Below are positions 46,858 to 58,165 of a stretch of DNA of 64,000 nt, in pieces. Within the stretch, counting starts at the first letter, position 1. Every line of letters starts with the position of its first letter. Source of the stretch: Liolophura sinensis (lineage: Eukaryota; Mollusca; Polyplacophora; Chitonida; Chitonidae); contig NC_088299.1 of NCBI RefSeq assembly GCF_032854445.1, positions 5,681,001 to 5,745,000 of the forward strand, given 5' to 3'. The translations under genes and the position numbers were made by a program. The notes below the pieces were generated by a model. The model did no database searches. It had not been told where the DNA came from and saw nothing but the letters and a program-made list of their open reading frames with translations.

Positions 46858-47464
46858 CGGGTGGGCATAAAAAATGGACCGTACTTTCACACAATATCTT
46901 CGAAACCCTCTTACGTCAGCTTCTAAAAATCTACTCACTCAAAAGCCATTATGTCCTAAGTATACAGACCAGATTTGAATTTCACCCTTTAAGATTTCTG
47001 TTCATGGGACCAACATCAAAACAGAGTCAAAAACACATGTTCCGGACATTTCAAAATGATGTTCTACCTTGTTTTACTTGAAAAGGCGATCAATTCCTTC
47101 TCCGCCGCAGTGAAAACCATTTTGATTCAGCAAAACTCGTGCCTATCTGGCAAAAGAGTTTCCCTGACACTAGAGCCAGACAATTTTTCCAGCCAACATT
47201 TGATTGACGCGTGTCAAACAGGTGCAACGCGCGCTCTACTCATGACACCAGACAGGTGATGCAATGTGTGTCACCGGAACGTGCGTTTTTGAGGCTATGT
47301 TTTCATTTTAACCCTGTGTACAGACTACTCAAGCTATGACTTAGAAAAGTGGTCATTATATTGACAAAATCATGCCATTGGAATGTCTAAAGTTTGAAAG
47401 GGGTTGGGGAAAGGATAATGGAGCTATGCAGCATGAAAGTACGGCCCATTTTTATGCCAACCCG
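46858..47464. mobile_element. 607-base inverted-repeat element inserted in the minisatellite
   Basis: Begins CGGGTGGGCATAAAAAATGG (46858) and ends with the near inverse, ...CCATTTTTATGCCAACCCG (47464); the terminal inverted repeats are about 31 bases with a few mismatches. It cleanly interrupts a minisatellite unit, and an ATAT appears on both sides as a likely target duplication. Length and lack of a transposase suggest a non-autonomous DNA transposon. An internal 67-codon frame (47056-47259) has no recognised domain. Confidence 0.8.
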
Positions 47465-47568
47465 ATATATATGTATGTGATCAGCTGGCCATGTTGCTGG
47501 GTTAGGAATATATATGTATGTGACCAGTTGGCTGTGTTGTTGGGTTAGGAATATATACGTATGTGAGT
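47465..47568. repeat. 43-base minisatellite, remainder
   Basis: Continuation of the array at 46343-46857 beyond the inserted element (AGCTGGCCATGTTGCTGGG, AGTTGGCTGTGTTGTTGGG). Confidence 0.9.
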
Positions 47569-47662
47569 GATTATCGGCCCCGGTGAATTTCACGTTGCAT
47601 TGGAAGTGAACCACCTGTACCACCAGTAGCTTAACAAACTTGCACTCACAAGTGGGAGGTGC

Positions 47663-47874
47663 TGTTATATCCTTTTCTTATAATAAGCTCCGGAATGATA
47701 AGCGCAGATACCTTGGAATTGGTGCCTGTTAAGCTCATTTTAATTAGCTTAACAGCTTTTAATGTCAGCTGTAGAACGAATTTTCGGGATTTATGAGAAT
47801 CCAGACATTATGGAATAAACACGAAGTTGTGAGGCATCCCAGTGGTCACTATCCGCTTTATCAGGCCTCATACA
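47663..47874 (+). mobile_element. Probable LTR of a Ty3/gypsy-like retrotransposon
   Basis: A 212-base segment starts TGTTATATCC and ends CTCATACA, with an internal AATAAA. Two bases later TGGTGTCAGAAGTGGGAC (47877-47894) looks like a tRNA primer-binding site as used by many animal gypsy elements. No gag or pol is readable downstream, so this is a remnant. Confidence 0.5.
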
Positions 47875-48291
47875 ACTGGTGTCAGAAGTGGGACAGTAGA
47901 CGCCGCCACATTCTGTGATTACTAGTATTCCAACACAATGGTGGACATTCAAGTTGATTGCTCGAAGATCGAATTTCATCAGCTTTGGCTGCAAAACAGC
48001 AACTGTCCAGAGTGTGTTTTCCGGTTCGGATCACGATATGTCTGTATGGTGAGATGGATGACCCTTACTACCGGGTTGAACGCGCTTCCACCACACAGAT
48101 GGACACTCGCAAGGTGAGATCTGGCAGCATGCCCCAGAGGCCGTCAGAGAGTTGTATTTGTATCCTTGGTACAACATTTGAATGTTGATTTGTCACATTA
48201 TCAAAGCTATAGAGAATTCTATAACGAGATTCAACACACATCACAACCGGCTCACTAGCATAGTACATGATTTGGATTCGGATTTCATTCA

Positions 48292-48352
48292 TTGGTATCG
48301 CCGTAAAATGATTGAAAAGTTGCTAAACCGTAAAACCCCAAGCATACATGCA
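48292..48352 (+). repeat. SINE family B tail fragment
   Basis: TCGCCGTAAAATGATTGAAA, then GTTGCTAAACCGTAAAACCC and CAAGCATACATGCATT. Confidence 0.6.
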
Positions 48353-49287
48353 TTCCTTTGCCGAGAACATCCCTTGCGTGTTTTTTTTAGCATCGGTGAA
48401 AACAGCTGACTATTTCTGTTAGCATGAATTCGTCTTAACTGGATGGTTTTCATTGCGACGAAAACACTTACTTGTCAGGAATGCCCGCTCACTTCCCGGG
48501 CTCGATGTCTTGGCTCATTTTGTCTTGTCAATTTTGCTCACCTGCATGGCCGCCCAGGTGTCTCTAAGTCATGTAATTGGGTCCTCTACGGCGGCCTTCG
48601 TTGTGAGTTGGCACATCGGTTCGGTGAGCGGGAATGTTCGCATAACCCCCACGCCAAAGCATTACTTTTGAGACTTTCGATCACGTCCAGGTAGACCTGT
48701 TGTTAGACAGGTTCGTGATCGTGTTCAAGTTGTACATGTACTTAAATAATAATCCAGGTAACCGATGAGTGATCGAACACTGAATAAGGGATATTTTCAG
48801 ACGATACAGTCTTCTTAGCAAACGGTTCGATTACCGGATTATGGCGGATACAGTAGGCAGCCAGGCAATCAGTAAAGCCCCATGAAAGTAGCGCTGAACA
48901 CACGAGCCATTTGAAGCCCTGGCGCTGCCTCTTGAAAGCTCTGTAACATATTGGATTAGTAACAAATTGCAGATACCTTCGATTTGGTGCTTCTTTGAAG
49001 GGTTTAGGACTGTTGGGTACATGATTCATTCCTAGTCATGGTAACAACACACAGACCCAGAGAGAACCGGTGCTAGCTGATTGGAAATATCATTAAAATA
49101 TTCTCACAGCGCTGTATGTGAACAAACGCAGTCCACATATGTAAGAAAATTTTATATTTATGAAGGAGTTAATCGCATTATCTTCGTTCGCAACCATCGT
49201 TCTGATTAATAGGAATTTTACGTCTTTGTGCAAATTTACATACTTACTGATGTGTACTGGTGCTGTAGATAAATTTTACTCTTTGGA
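48353..49287. other. No recognisable gene
   Basis: Open frames of 63-95 codons on both strands, none with a domain or splice context I recognise. Confidence 0.35.
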
Positions 49288-49471
49288 ATGAGTTTGTCCC
49301 TTGTTTCTACTGGACTGACCGCGGTCTTGGGCGTGGAAGTCACCATTTAGTGGAAGCCTGGCTTGAGGATTTGGACAGAGGATCGCGAACATTGCGAGTC
49401 GCTGAGAAGCGTGACAGTTCACACTCAGGAAGATAACCAAACTGCCATCGATTACACCCCCTCAGCAAAGG
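49288..49471 (+). pseudogene. Dead lectin exon 1 (L5-like)
   Basis: ATG at 49288 opens MSLSLVSTGLTAVLG, close to the L5 signal peptide. An in-frame TAG (49348-49350) falls where L5 has a tyrosine in TFYWEPD. The later part reads WTEDREHCESLRS and VHTQEDNQTAIDY, as in L5. The donor is changed to GTTATT, and a SINE-A lies against it. No exon 2 or exon 3 was found downstream. Confidence 0.85.
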
Positions 49472-49570
49472 GTTATTTATTTATTTATTTATTTATTTCA
49501 TTGGTGTTTTACGCCGTACTCAAAAATATTTCACTTATACGACGACGGCAGCATTAAGGTGAGTGGAAAA
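49472..49570 (-). repeat. SINE family A, 3' part
   Basis: (TTTA)n followed by CATTGGTGTTTTACGCCGTA and TATTTCACTTATACGACGAC, abutting the dead lectin exon. Confidence 0.85.
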
Positions 49571-49634
49571 CTTTAAAATGAAATTAATGCCTGGAATATC
49601 AACTGTCTAGAAGGCATCATTGAAAACTGATGAC

Positions 49635-49815
49635 CGCTTCTCTCTTGTAGGTTACGGGCTTTATTTCCTATTTGCACAATTTCTTACAAACCTTTGTCCT
49701 TGGGAGCTAGTGTTAAACGTTGTTTTGGAAATGGATCTTGCGATTATCGACTTGGAACGCCCTTTACGAACTATGAGTGGTATAGGAATGTCGGACATGA
49801 CGCTTATATTGATTG
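49635..49815 (+). other. Orphan exon-like module, best-preserved copy
   Basis: After an acceptor-like CTCTCTTGTAG, the stretch at about 49709-49819 reads in one frame as CFGNGSCDYRLGTPF, then NYEWYRNVGHDAYID and a stop. A nearly identical copy is at 34285-34400 and diverged ones are near L1, L2 and L3. The conserved cysteines and aromatic residues suggest a real coding past. I do not recognise the domain. Confidence 0.5.
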
Positions 49816-49997
49816 ACTTTAACAAACCCCCTCACTGATGTCATTACAGGTTATACCAAGACCTTACATTCACAGTTTTGTGAACGAATATCAGGACACA
49901 CTCGTTTTTAAAATGATCCTTTTGTCCTTACTATAAAAAAGGAATATAAATAGGGATGGCGAGATACTGACATTAATAAAATAAATTCCAGAGAAAT

Positions 49998-50235
49998 GTT
50001 TTCTGTTCACTAACCTGTGAAACGCGACATTTACAAACCAGACTGATGGTCTCTCTTCAGTAACCCGTGCAACACGACATTTACACACCAGAGCAATGTT
50101 CTTTGTTCACTAATCTGTACAACACGACATATACACACCAGAGCAATGTTCTTTGTTCACTAGTCTGTACAACACGACATTTACACACCAGAGCAATGGT
50201 CTTTGTTCACTATCCTGTACAACACTCCAGAACAA
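49998..50235. repeat. 50-base tandem repeat, nearly 5 copies
   Basis: Units of ACACGACATTTACACACCAG, AGCAATGTTCTTTGTTCACT and AATCTGTACA with minor variation. The open frame through it is a by-product. Confidence 0.9.
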
Positions 50236-50443
50236 TGTACCACTATACATAATTAGTGAGACAGTGCATATATGCGCTGATACTGATAGTAAGGCTGTTC
50301 ATATTTGATCGTGCTACAAGATTGTTCATACTGGCAGAAATGTTAGGACTATTCGCCTGAGCGGTGATCAAACGGTTGTTTATATAATTGGTGATACTAA
50401 GACCATAAGGCTGGTCATAATAGGGCTATTTATATTTGGTCAG

Positions 50444-50582
50444 ACGGCTTCGGTGATCTAATGGTTACACCGTCCGTCTCGAAATTAGGAGTCCCGGATC
50501 ACATCCGGGTCGGGTCACACCAAAGACTTTAAAAATAGTGCCTCGTTTGGCGCTCAGCATTTGAGGCTAGGTGCAGTGTGAG
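50444..50582 (+). repeat. SINE family B, 5' half
   Basis: Good tRNA-like head: GACGGCTTCGGTGATCTAAT (A-box side) and GGATCACATCC (B-box side), followed by TCGGGTCACACCAAAGACTT and truncated body. Confidence 0.8.
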
Positions 50583-51644
50583 GCTAAATAAACATATAGG
50601 ATATCTCTGTCGTGCTTTTCGTTCGGTGTGATCAAGGGCATTTAAGGAGGCCATTTATACATATACTTAAAGTACACGTACTGACGGCAGGTCTGCTTAC
50701 AAGTTCACGTGAGCCTATTTGTTGTGTGGAGTCGGTCGAATTACAGAACATCCTGCTTTGTGTGAATGGTGATTCGAGAGTTGTGGTCATAAGAGAGTTG
50801 TTTGTATGAGTACTGACGTAAGTTTACCAGCAGGGGAAGTATTTCAGCAGAAAGTCTCGAGATTTAATTTCGTGTTTATTGACGTTCGTTTTGTATTGAA
50901 GCGGCGTGATGTTTATGATTAAATCATGATTAAAATGATTAACAAGAAACTAGAATAATGAAAATGACGCCCTGTGGGCACATTTCAAAGTGTGGGGCGA
51001 GAAAACGACTGTGAAGACTTAAACAGAGTAAAATAAGCACTCAGTGATGACTGTTAACATCAAAGTGCTCTACAGCAATACACCAGGAAGGACATCATTG
51101 GTATTTACGGAGTGTTCCCCCAAACAAATGTAGAACTTTTGCACATTTTGTTATAACAACCAAAACAAATGATACAGGTATTACCCTGAGACTTGGCGCC
51201 CTGACTAAAAGTCTAACCCACAAGGCGTGTCTGCAAATCCAGAAGTGCTAAAGTGGAGGCAATGATACGTCAAAAAGTAGTGAAGGGTTCAAGAATAGTA
51301 ATACTTGAGGACTTTACTCGACAAAATCACTCACTTTTTAAATCTAATGTTGAAAACTCTCAAGTAGTGTCGGCTTGGTCCCGTTATGTTAAAATTTATG
51401 TGAAAACTTATGACGATAAATAAATATGATGACAACTAAGGATTTCAACAAACAAACCTTTAACTTAGAAAACCAATTTTGCTAGTAACATGACTAGTAA
51501 AATTTAAATCCCAATACGGGTCAGCTATACTTGAGCCAACTAGGGAGGAACACAATAACAACGTTTATATTCTGAAAGCTTGTTAAATTTCCTTTCATTC
51601 TTTTCCTCATTTTATGTGTTTATTATATTTATCCATACATTAGA
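50583..51644. other. No recognisable gene
   Basis: AT-rich, no open frame or repeat that I can support. Confidence 0.4.
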
Positions 51645-51722
51645 ACGCATTACTTACATTAAATTACATTACTTACATTAAATTACATTACTTACATTAA
51701 ATTACATTACTTACATTAAAAC
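51645..51722. repeat. 19-base tandem repeat, about 4 copies
   Basis: TTACATTAAATTACATTAC units immediately before a truncated SINE-A. Confidence 0.88.
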
Positions 51723-51723
51723 A

Positions 51724-51849
51724 CTGCGGATGGTCGTGGGCTTGCCCTGGGCTCTGCCCGGTTTCCTCCTACAATAATGCTGACCACCGTCGTATAAGTG
51801 AAATACTCTTGAGCACGGCGTAAAACACCAATCATATAAATAAATAAAG
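51724..51849 (+). repeat. SINE family A, 3' part
   Basis: CTGCGGATGGTCGTGGGCTT, GGGCTCTGCCCGG and CGTCGTATAAGTGAAATACT to CACCAATCATATAAATAAAT. Confidence 0.85.
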
Positions 51850-52739
51850 AAATAAGTACATAAAGACCGTATGCGTCTTGAACCTGTGCATTACTTCAAA
51901 TGATTTAAATCCCATTTAAACATATATCAGCACCAGTGGACGAGATAGCGCACTGGAGTGAAGCTATTTCTCCTGAATGGATTTATTTTTCTCAGTAGTC
52001 TTTTACTGGTGAAACCCAGCTACAAATACTCGATGTAATGATAGAGGCATAACTCTCTATCTTACACCAAACATTTCAAGGGAGTATCCCAAGGAGCGAT
52101 TCCGGCTACTGTGACTGTCTTTTGATAGATGTTAAATTCGACAAGTCTGTATATCTGATATGTATTATAAAAATTTATCACCTGGTAAAGATGTGAATAA
52201 TCTTAACCATCATGCATGTATGTTACGCTGCAGAAAAATGCCAGAACCGTTACCATGGCAATCTTAACATACATGTCGACCTTATTTAAAACTGATACTC
52301 ATGTCCCGTCAAAAGAAGTAAGTATCTCCTCTCTGAAATCCTTTTGACAGACATCTCGGATGTCTCGTTTTCCGATTATTAATCTTATTAAATCAGGGCA
52401 CACTAGATAACAGAGCAAATACTACAGCACCTGAAATAAAGCTTGTCGGAGGAGCTAGATACAAATACTCTGAGACTTTCTTCTAAACTCATCCAATGTC
52501 ACACGTGCTGTGTACAGTTTTCGCCGAATGTTATTCTCCATCTATATCAAGTGTTGCTGCTATTCCATCCAATCCACAAAAAGTTCATAAAACGGTGGGT
52601 AACACATGGTCTACTTTCAGTTACGACTGTACCGACTGAAACTTATAATATCATTTTCCGAATTCGGGTCTGCGAAAAAAGTACAAATTCTTTATTTTAT
52701 TAAATTTTATAATTTTGCAAGAAGTTTTCAAAGTTACCG
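51850..52739. other. No recognisable gene
   Basis: The 86-codon frame at 52443-52703 has no recognised domain; otherwise non-coding. Confidence 0.35.
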
Positions 52740-53215
52740 TTGCGTTTTAACATGCATGACAATGATATAACCGATATTGCTAGGATAGTGGATATCGCTA
52801 TTGAATACTTTAACTCGGTAGTTAATAAACTGGACTCAGAAACCCCACCAGTTAACGAACACCTGAACCACTACTTAGTACGTGAAGTTTCACCTTCCCT
52901 CACCAAGTGACATAAATAAATGTTGTTATCTCTGACCTCTCGTTTTCTGCTTCTGCTGCGATTGATGGTACTACAATGTCAACAGTTAAACTGGTCTCCA
53001 ATCACAATTCTACCCCACATAGCTGCGTTTTACCATTTTATCTTTCGCCTCAAACACAACCTGGCAATGCTAATTTGGTAAAAAAAATGATCAGCCTATA
53101 GCTGTATTTTCTTGTTTCAGGAAAGTACTTGACAAAATAGCTTCACATGCAGTATATAGTAATGTAGATACTAATAGCATTGCAGAGGAAGGCTTATTTC
53201 CCTTTCGTGCTTGTT
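52740..53215 (+). mobile_element. Decayed non-LTR retrotransposon (reverse transcriptase fragment)
   Basis: Broken frames contain IEYFNSVVNKLDSETPP, like the segment before the reverse transcriptase of LINEs. About 250 bases later comes QPIAVFSCFRKVLDKI, a match to the RPISVLPxxSKxxEK motif of the fingers region, then SIAEEGLFPFRAC where intact elements have a QFGFR motif. Stops and shifts make it inactive. The clade cannot be told by eye. Confidence 0.55.
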
Positions 53216-54781
53216 TTAATTAAAGTTTTCTTTTTAAAGTTGTTTACATACACTTTGTTATTTAAGTAATGAAATTAGAAATGTTGTATTATTAAGGCTA
53301 GTGTAATGGCTTGAACTTCCGACGCTCAAATATCCTAGATCAATTTGTCTAACAATTTTTAAAACCTGTGGTCATTGAGATGCACATTTGAGACAAGATA
53401 TAGAGGGTGGGCATAGCTTGCATAAGTGTTGCTTCTGAACGTGCCTTCGCATAGGTTACCAAATTTCCTTGGGGCGGCGTACCTGATAAGGTATAGCCTC
53501 AAACTCCCATTTATCACACAGCAGAATGACATCCGGCCTTCCTTTAATGGCTAAATGTTAGCAGAGTTGATAGAGAGAAATGCCATGGTTCTCTTTTTTA
53601 TGTTTTATTGCCGTATGTTTGGGTTTATTTACATGTACCTTTGTTCTTCTTAATTCAATAAACTGCAATTGTGTTTTAATACCTTAGGTTTGAGTCTATT
53701 TCGTGGGGAAGCGTCAGGCTGGCATTTTGGCTGATACGCGTTGCTGGGAGCTCTAACTTACGAAACTGGATAGGCCAAGGAAGACAACTCAGTTGCACCC
53801 CGCTACACTATCATTTGTGAGTACTAGTATGGTTTCAAAGTAAACCAATCTACGCCCCAGGCTGCTTGTTCATAATATGATAAACTAATGTCCACTAAAG
53901 AGTGCAAGTTGTACAGTGTCGTCACATTTTTCTATCTCTCCAAGGGACTGAACAATGTAAATCACATCACATTTTGCGTAAACTTGAATATTTAGATTTA
54001 GAGCTACAGGGCATGGAGAGTAAATTTTGAGTAGCGATGACAACTTGTCACACGTTATCATTGAAATATATGCTCTCTCGTAAGTTTACCTCGCTTAGGA
54101 TTTCATTCTAATTGTTCATGCGTATGTAGATACTTAACGTGTAGCATATTAACGTGTGGAATTACACATTATGCTATGTTACCATCACATGTAATAAACA
54201 TTAACATGAAAACAATGCCAAGGGACCCAGCCTCTTGGATGCTTAGTCCACCAGCAAAATCCTGCTTTATGCAATATCATAACTTTTTTGACATATTCAA
54301 CCTGCAATTTACAACTCTTGATTATTTGCCCATCTGAATCACTCGTAGCACACAATTATTTTTATCAAAACGAACATTTATCGTAATGAGCTACACAGTA
54401 AATGAATCTGTTAACCATCACTGTAATACCAGAACAACGCGATTAAACTATATAATAGATCTACATCTACATGCATGTACAGAATTATCCTACTGTACTT
54501 CTCGTTAAACGCAAAGAAATCATTAGAATGAGGTGTATGTAATTTGAAAGATCACTAAACAATGCCCAGGAAAATAGTTCGATTTAAACATCAGATTGTA
54601 TGTCGGTCTGTAGTGACCCAGGAAGTACCAGCGACATCACATCTATATTTTTTTTCCTTCCAAGGCTCATTCGACGAATGCGTTCACATATCTAAATGTT
54701 GGCCTATATGAACTATGCAGTCTAGTGGCAACACTTCATGTGATGTCTCTGGTTCCAGTCTGATCAGATAAGGTCACCGTA
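53216..54781. other. No recognisable gene
   Basis: Non-coding by inspection. An AATAAA near 53660 could be a 3' end of the decayed LINE, which I cannot show. Confidence 0.35.
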
Positions 54782-54861
54782 CAGGCTTTCAACGTCTCTG
54801 CAGCCGCCTAGGCCCCGAAAGCTGGGGACCACTAGACGGCTGTAGAGACGTTGAAAGCGAT
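54782..54861. repeat. Inverted repeat (hairpin) of 22-base arms
   Basis: GCTTTCAACGTCTCTGCAGC on the left and its near-complement GCTGTAGAGACGTTGAAAGC on the right, one mismatch, with a loop of about 35 bases. Nothing else identifies it. Confidence 0.7.
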
Positions 54862-55559
54862 TTCTGGCGTCTAAAACTCTTGGGACTACATTAAAATATA
54901 TGAAGTTCTGAATTATTGATGCACCTATCAGTGCCCTGTGGTGCAGAAAAATGCAATTGTTGGGGTGAAATATGCGCATCAAACTTTAACTAGGTTGCGA
55001 AAATTGAACCTCGAGTAGTACATCTGTCGGCAATGTACATTCATTACTGAGGTAGGCCTACCATATTTTTTCACCTAGTGCCAAATAAATTTTCGAAATT
55101 CGGGGCTAAAACGATCATACATATCGGGAAATGATGCCGTCATCTATATTTAAAGTCCCAAAGAGTATACTTTTGCAGATAATCTACTCACTTTAACGAT
55201 ATTAAATCTTTGGACCGTCAGCAGACTGTACAGATGGCGCTGTTTTGTGATAGCACAGATGGCGCTGTTTTGATATAACAGCCTGTGTATAAATACCGTT
55301 CAGTAACCGTTTGATTCAATTACAGCTGTAAACCCTACTGGAAAAAGTACTCAGACTCCAATTTGGTTAATCCATTGTTCGTTTCACTCAAACTTAATTA
55401 TTTCTAAGATAAAAATTCGAAATGTCGATTCTAAACTATTTCTCTCTAAAATGACGTTCAGAAATTCGTCAGAATCCGTCTCCTCCGGCAGAGGCTGTCG
55501 CAGAAAACCCTTAATGCGGTGACAAGGCGCCTTCGACATCTGGGTACCAAATAACCCTA

Positions 55560-57500
55560 CAGCGTACTCGCACGACACGTGTGTCATCTACTCCCAATCA
55601 ACCCAGACAGCTTGATTTTCCGTTCCGTGAGTTTAGAAAAAAAACTATCGTCAAACAAAAGTTTCAAACGGAATGGCTTGATAAATACACCTGGTTGAAT
55701 TATCAAGAAAATACCGACTTAGCTTTCTGTTTTGTACACCAAAACGCAACTTTTACGTCAAGGCCATCCTCCAGCAGTACGGCTGAGTCCACATTCATAT
55801 CTAAAGGTTTCAGCAACTGGAAAGAAGCACATAGCGTATTTAGAGAACACAAACCTAGCAAGTGTCATAAAGAAGCCGCTGAACGCCTCATTACCTTACC
55901 AGCAACTACTAAAGATATTGGCAAATCCCTCAGTCAAGCGCATGCTGAAGAAAAGGCGGAAAATAGATGCATTATATATAAAATATTTGAAAATATACGT
56001 GGAAGTGATGACCCGTCTCTTCTAGAGTGGTTACAAAAGAAATCAAAATATATGTATCGCATGGCATTCATAGTGAAATGATTCGATGCTAAAATCTATA
56101 CATCGCTCCGAGTTTTACTGTATAATGGTAGATGAGTTAGCTGACGTTTCTAATCATGAACAAGTCGTACTTGTTTTTAGGTGGGTAGCAGAGGATTTTA
56201 TTATCAAGATTTCCTTAGGGTTTACAAAGTAGATGACATCACTGCTGAAACTTTGGTAAAAGTAATTGTGAACGTTCTTTGTAGAATGGATGTATCAATA
56301 AAAAAAAATGCAGAGGGCAATGTTATGAAGGCGCGAGCAATATGAGTGGGAGAAAATCCAACATGGCTGTCAGGTTACAGGAGTTGGATCCGAAAGAGTT
56401 GTTCACACACTGCTATGGCCACTCATTAAATCTTGCGTGCAACGACGCCATCAGAGAGGTAAAAGCTACTAAAGACGCTTTGGAAGTTATGCACGAAATT
56501 TGTAAATTGATCAAATACTCATCCAGGCGTGAGGTATTGTTTGATAACCTGAAAACTAATATTCAACCCGATACACAAGGCCTACTTTGTCCTACGCGCT
56601 GGACTGTTCCTGCAAATTCACTGGGGAGCATTCTTGATACCTATGAGGTTTTATTTAATCTGTGGGAAGAGGCACTACATTGTGCGACAGACACTGCAGA
56701 GAAAGCTAGGATTATTGGAGTGCAGTCCCAAATGAGAACATTTGATCCTTTCTGGGGAATATCACTCTCACACCTCATTCTTAAGCACTCAGATAATCTT
56801 AGTAGAACATTACAAAGTCCAAATTTTTCAGCAGTAGTATGTCAAGAAATTGCTTCTTTGACTGTTAAAACCCGTCAGAAAAGATTCTGCCTGTTTTACG
56901 AGAAGATTCTCCAAAACGCAAAATCATTTGACGCAGAAGCCCCCGTGTTACCGCGCAAACGCAAAACGCCATCACGATACGAAGTTGGCGAAGGGACAGG
57001 GTATTTTCCTCAGACGCCACGAGAGGTCCACAGGCGGCAGTACTTTTAATTAATCATTAATGCTATTCAAGACAGGTTTCATCAGCCGGTACAGAAATCT
57101 TCAGGATCTGTTTCTGAATGCCTGCAATAATAAAGATTCAGCCAGCCGAGGCAGCATTCTACCCATCAGATTTTGATAAAGAGAGTCTAAGTACTCAGAT
57201 AGATACACTTTCTGTAAAATTTGCTGAACGGGAAGACTCGTCTGTTGATCTGAAGTCTCTGATTTTCCCATTTTTCTGATATGTCACACCATGAAAGGGC
57301 CTTTTCTGCGAGGTTTGCATGGTACTTCGTCTGATCCTTTTTATGCCAGCCACAAATGCAACAAGCGAAAGGTCTTGCTCTCCTCTCCCTAGGCTAAAAA
57401 CTTACCTGCGGTCCACCGTGACACAGTCTAGGTTAAATGATTTCATGGTCTTGCACGTCCATAAGGATTATACAGACAACATTGATATCAAACTGCAGTC
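55560..57500 (+). pseudogene. hAT-type transposase, ZMYM1-like, broken
   Basis: Three blocks in different frames. 55581-56081 has a TTF-type zinc-finger-like region (FREFRKKTIVKQKFQTEWLD, WLNYQENTDLAFCFVH, SNWKEAHSVFREHKPSKCHK). 56342-57049 has the catalytic-core segment typical of ZMYM1-like hAT proteins (TCYGHSLNLACNDAI-like, LLCPTRWTVPANSL). 57319-57480 has the C-terminal dimerisation motif (PATNATSERSCSPLPRLKTY, QSRLNDFMVLHVHKD). Between blocks the frame is interrupted by stops (for example 56082-56340, where VDDITAETLVKVIVNVLCRM is still readable). Intact relatives are several hundred residues longer in one frame. A dead DNA transposon; terminal repeats were not located. Confidence 0.88.
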
Positions 57501-57968
57501 AATCAGTTCGTTGAACTCTCAGACTATAGGCAATCAATCTTTGGAAAGTATTGATAACCTAAATCGATCAGCAAGCAATTATACCAGCGTGATAATTTCA
57601 ACTAATTGTGTGACACCCATGTGTCCACTCCATGCAAACCTGTGTCAGAAAAGAGCCAGTTTCTGGCGGGTGAATACCAGCCCTTACTTGTCTGGTTCTC
57701 CGACTCGTTCTGTCTTTTCAATATACTACATTACTATTATATAGCTGGTTTCACGGGCAGCAGCCTGCTTCAAAATATAGTAGGCCTGCAACAACGTCGT
57801 AACCTTAAATAGGCGGGGGAAGTTATTAACCTGATACGCATTTGGATTTAAAAAAAAACACAGTCTTTATTTATCTATAGGTGCTGGATAAATTGTCTTC
57901 ACTCCTGCTCTGCTTCTTTTTCTTTTTCAATATTTTTTTAGAACGGTATTTATTTACTTATATTTTTT

Positions 57969-58092
57969 ATAATGCTCGTATAGGTCAATTATTCTTGAGT
58001 ACGGCATAAAACTCCAATCAAATATAAATATATATATATTTGATTGGAGTTTTATGCCGTACTCAAGAATAATTGACCTATACGAGCATTAT
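57969..58092. repeat. Perfect hairpin built from two SINE-A ends
   Basis: Left arm (57969-58026) is the plus-oriented 3' end of SINE-A, and right arm (58035-58092) is its exact inverse. They meet at an (AT)n centre near 58030. The arms are about 58 bases with no mismatch seen, and the right copy continues as a SINE body to about 58165. Confidence 0.93.
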
Positions 58093-58165
58093 GGCGGGAG
58101 GTAACAGGGCAATGCCCGGGAGAAACCTTCGACCATTCGCTAGCAGACCTCCCAGTCTATGACCA
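58093..58165 (-). repeat. SINE family A body continuing from the hairpin
   Basis: GGCGGGAGGTAACAGGGCAA, CCCGGGAGAAACC and TCGCTAGCAGACC follow the right arm; the left arm has no such extension. Confidence 0.75.

Noticed and set aside
46676-46894. Reverse-strand NPAT.P.GH repeat protein
   Set aside because: Read-through of the 43-base minisatellite.
47056-47259. 67-codon frame inside the inverted-repeat element as its transposase
   Set aside because: Far too short, with no catalytic motif visible.
49620-49838. 72-codon frame as a protein
   Set aside because: It overlaps the orphan module in a different frame, and the alternative frame is the one shared with the other copies.
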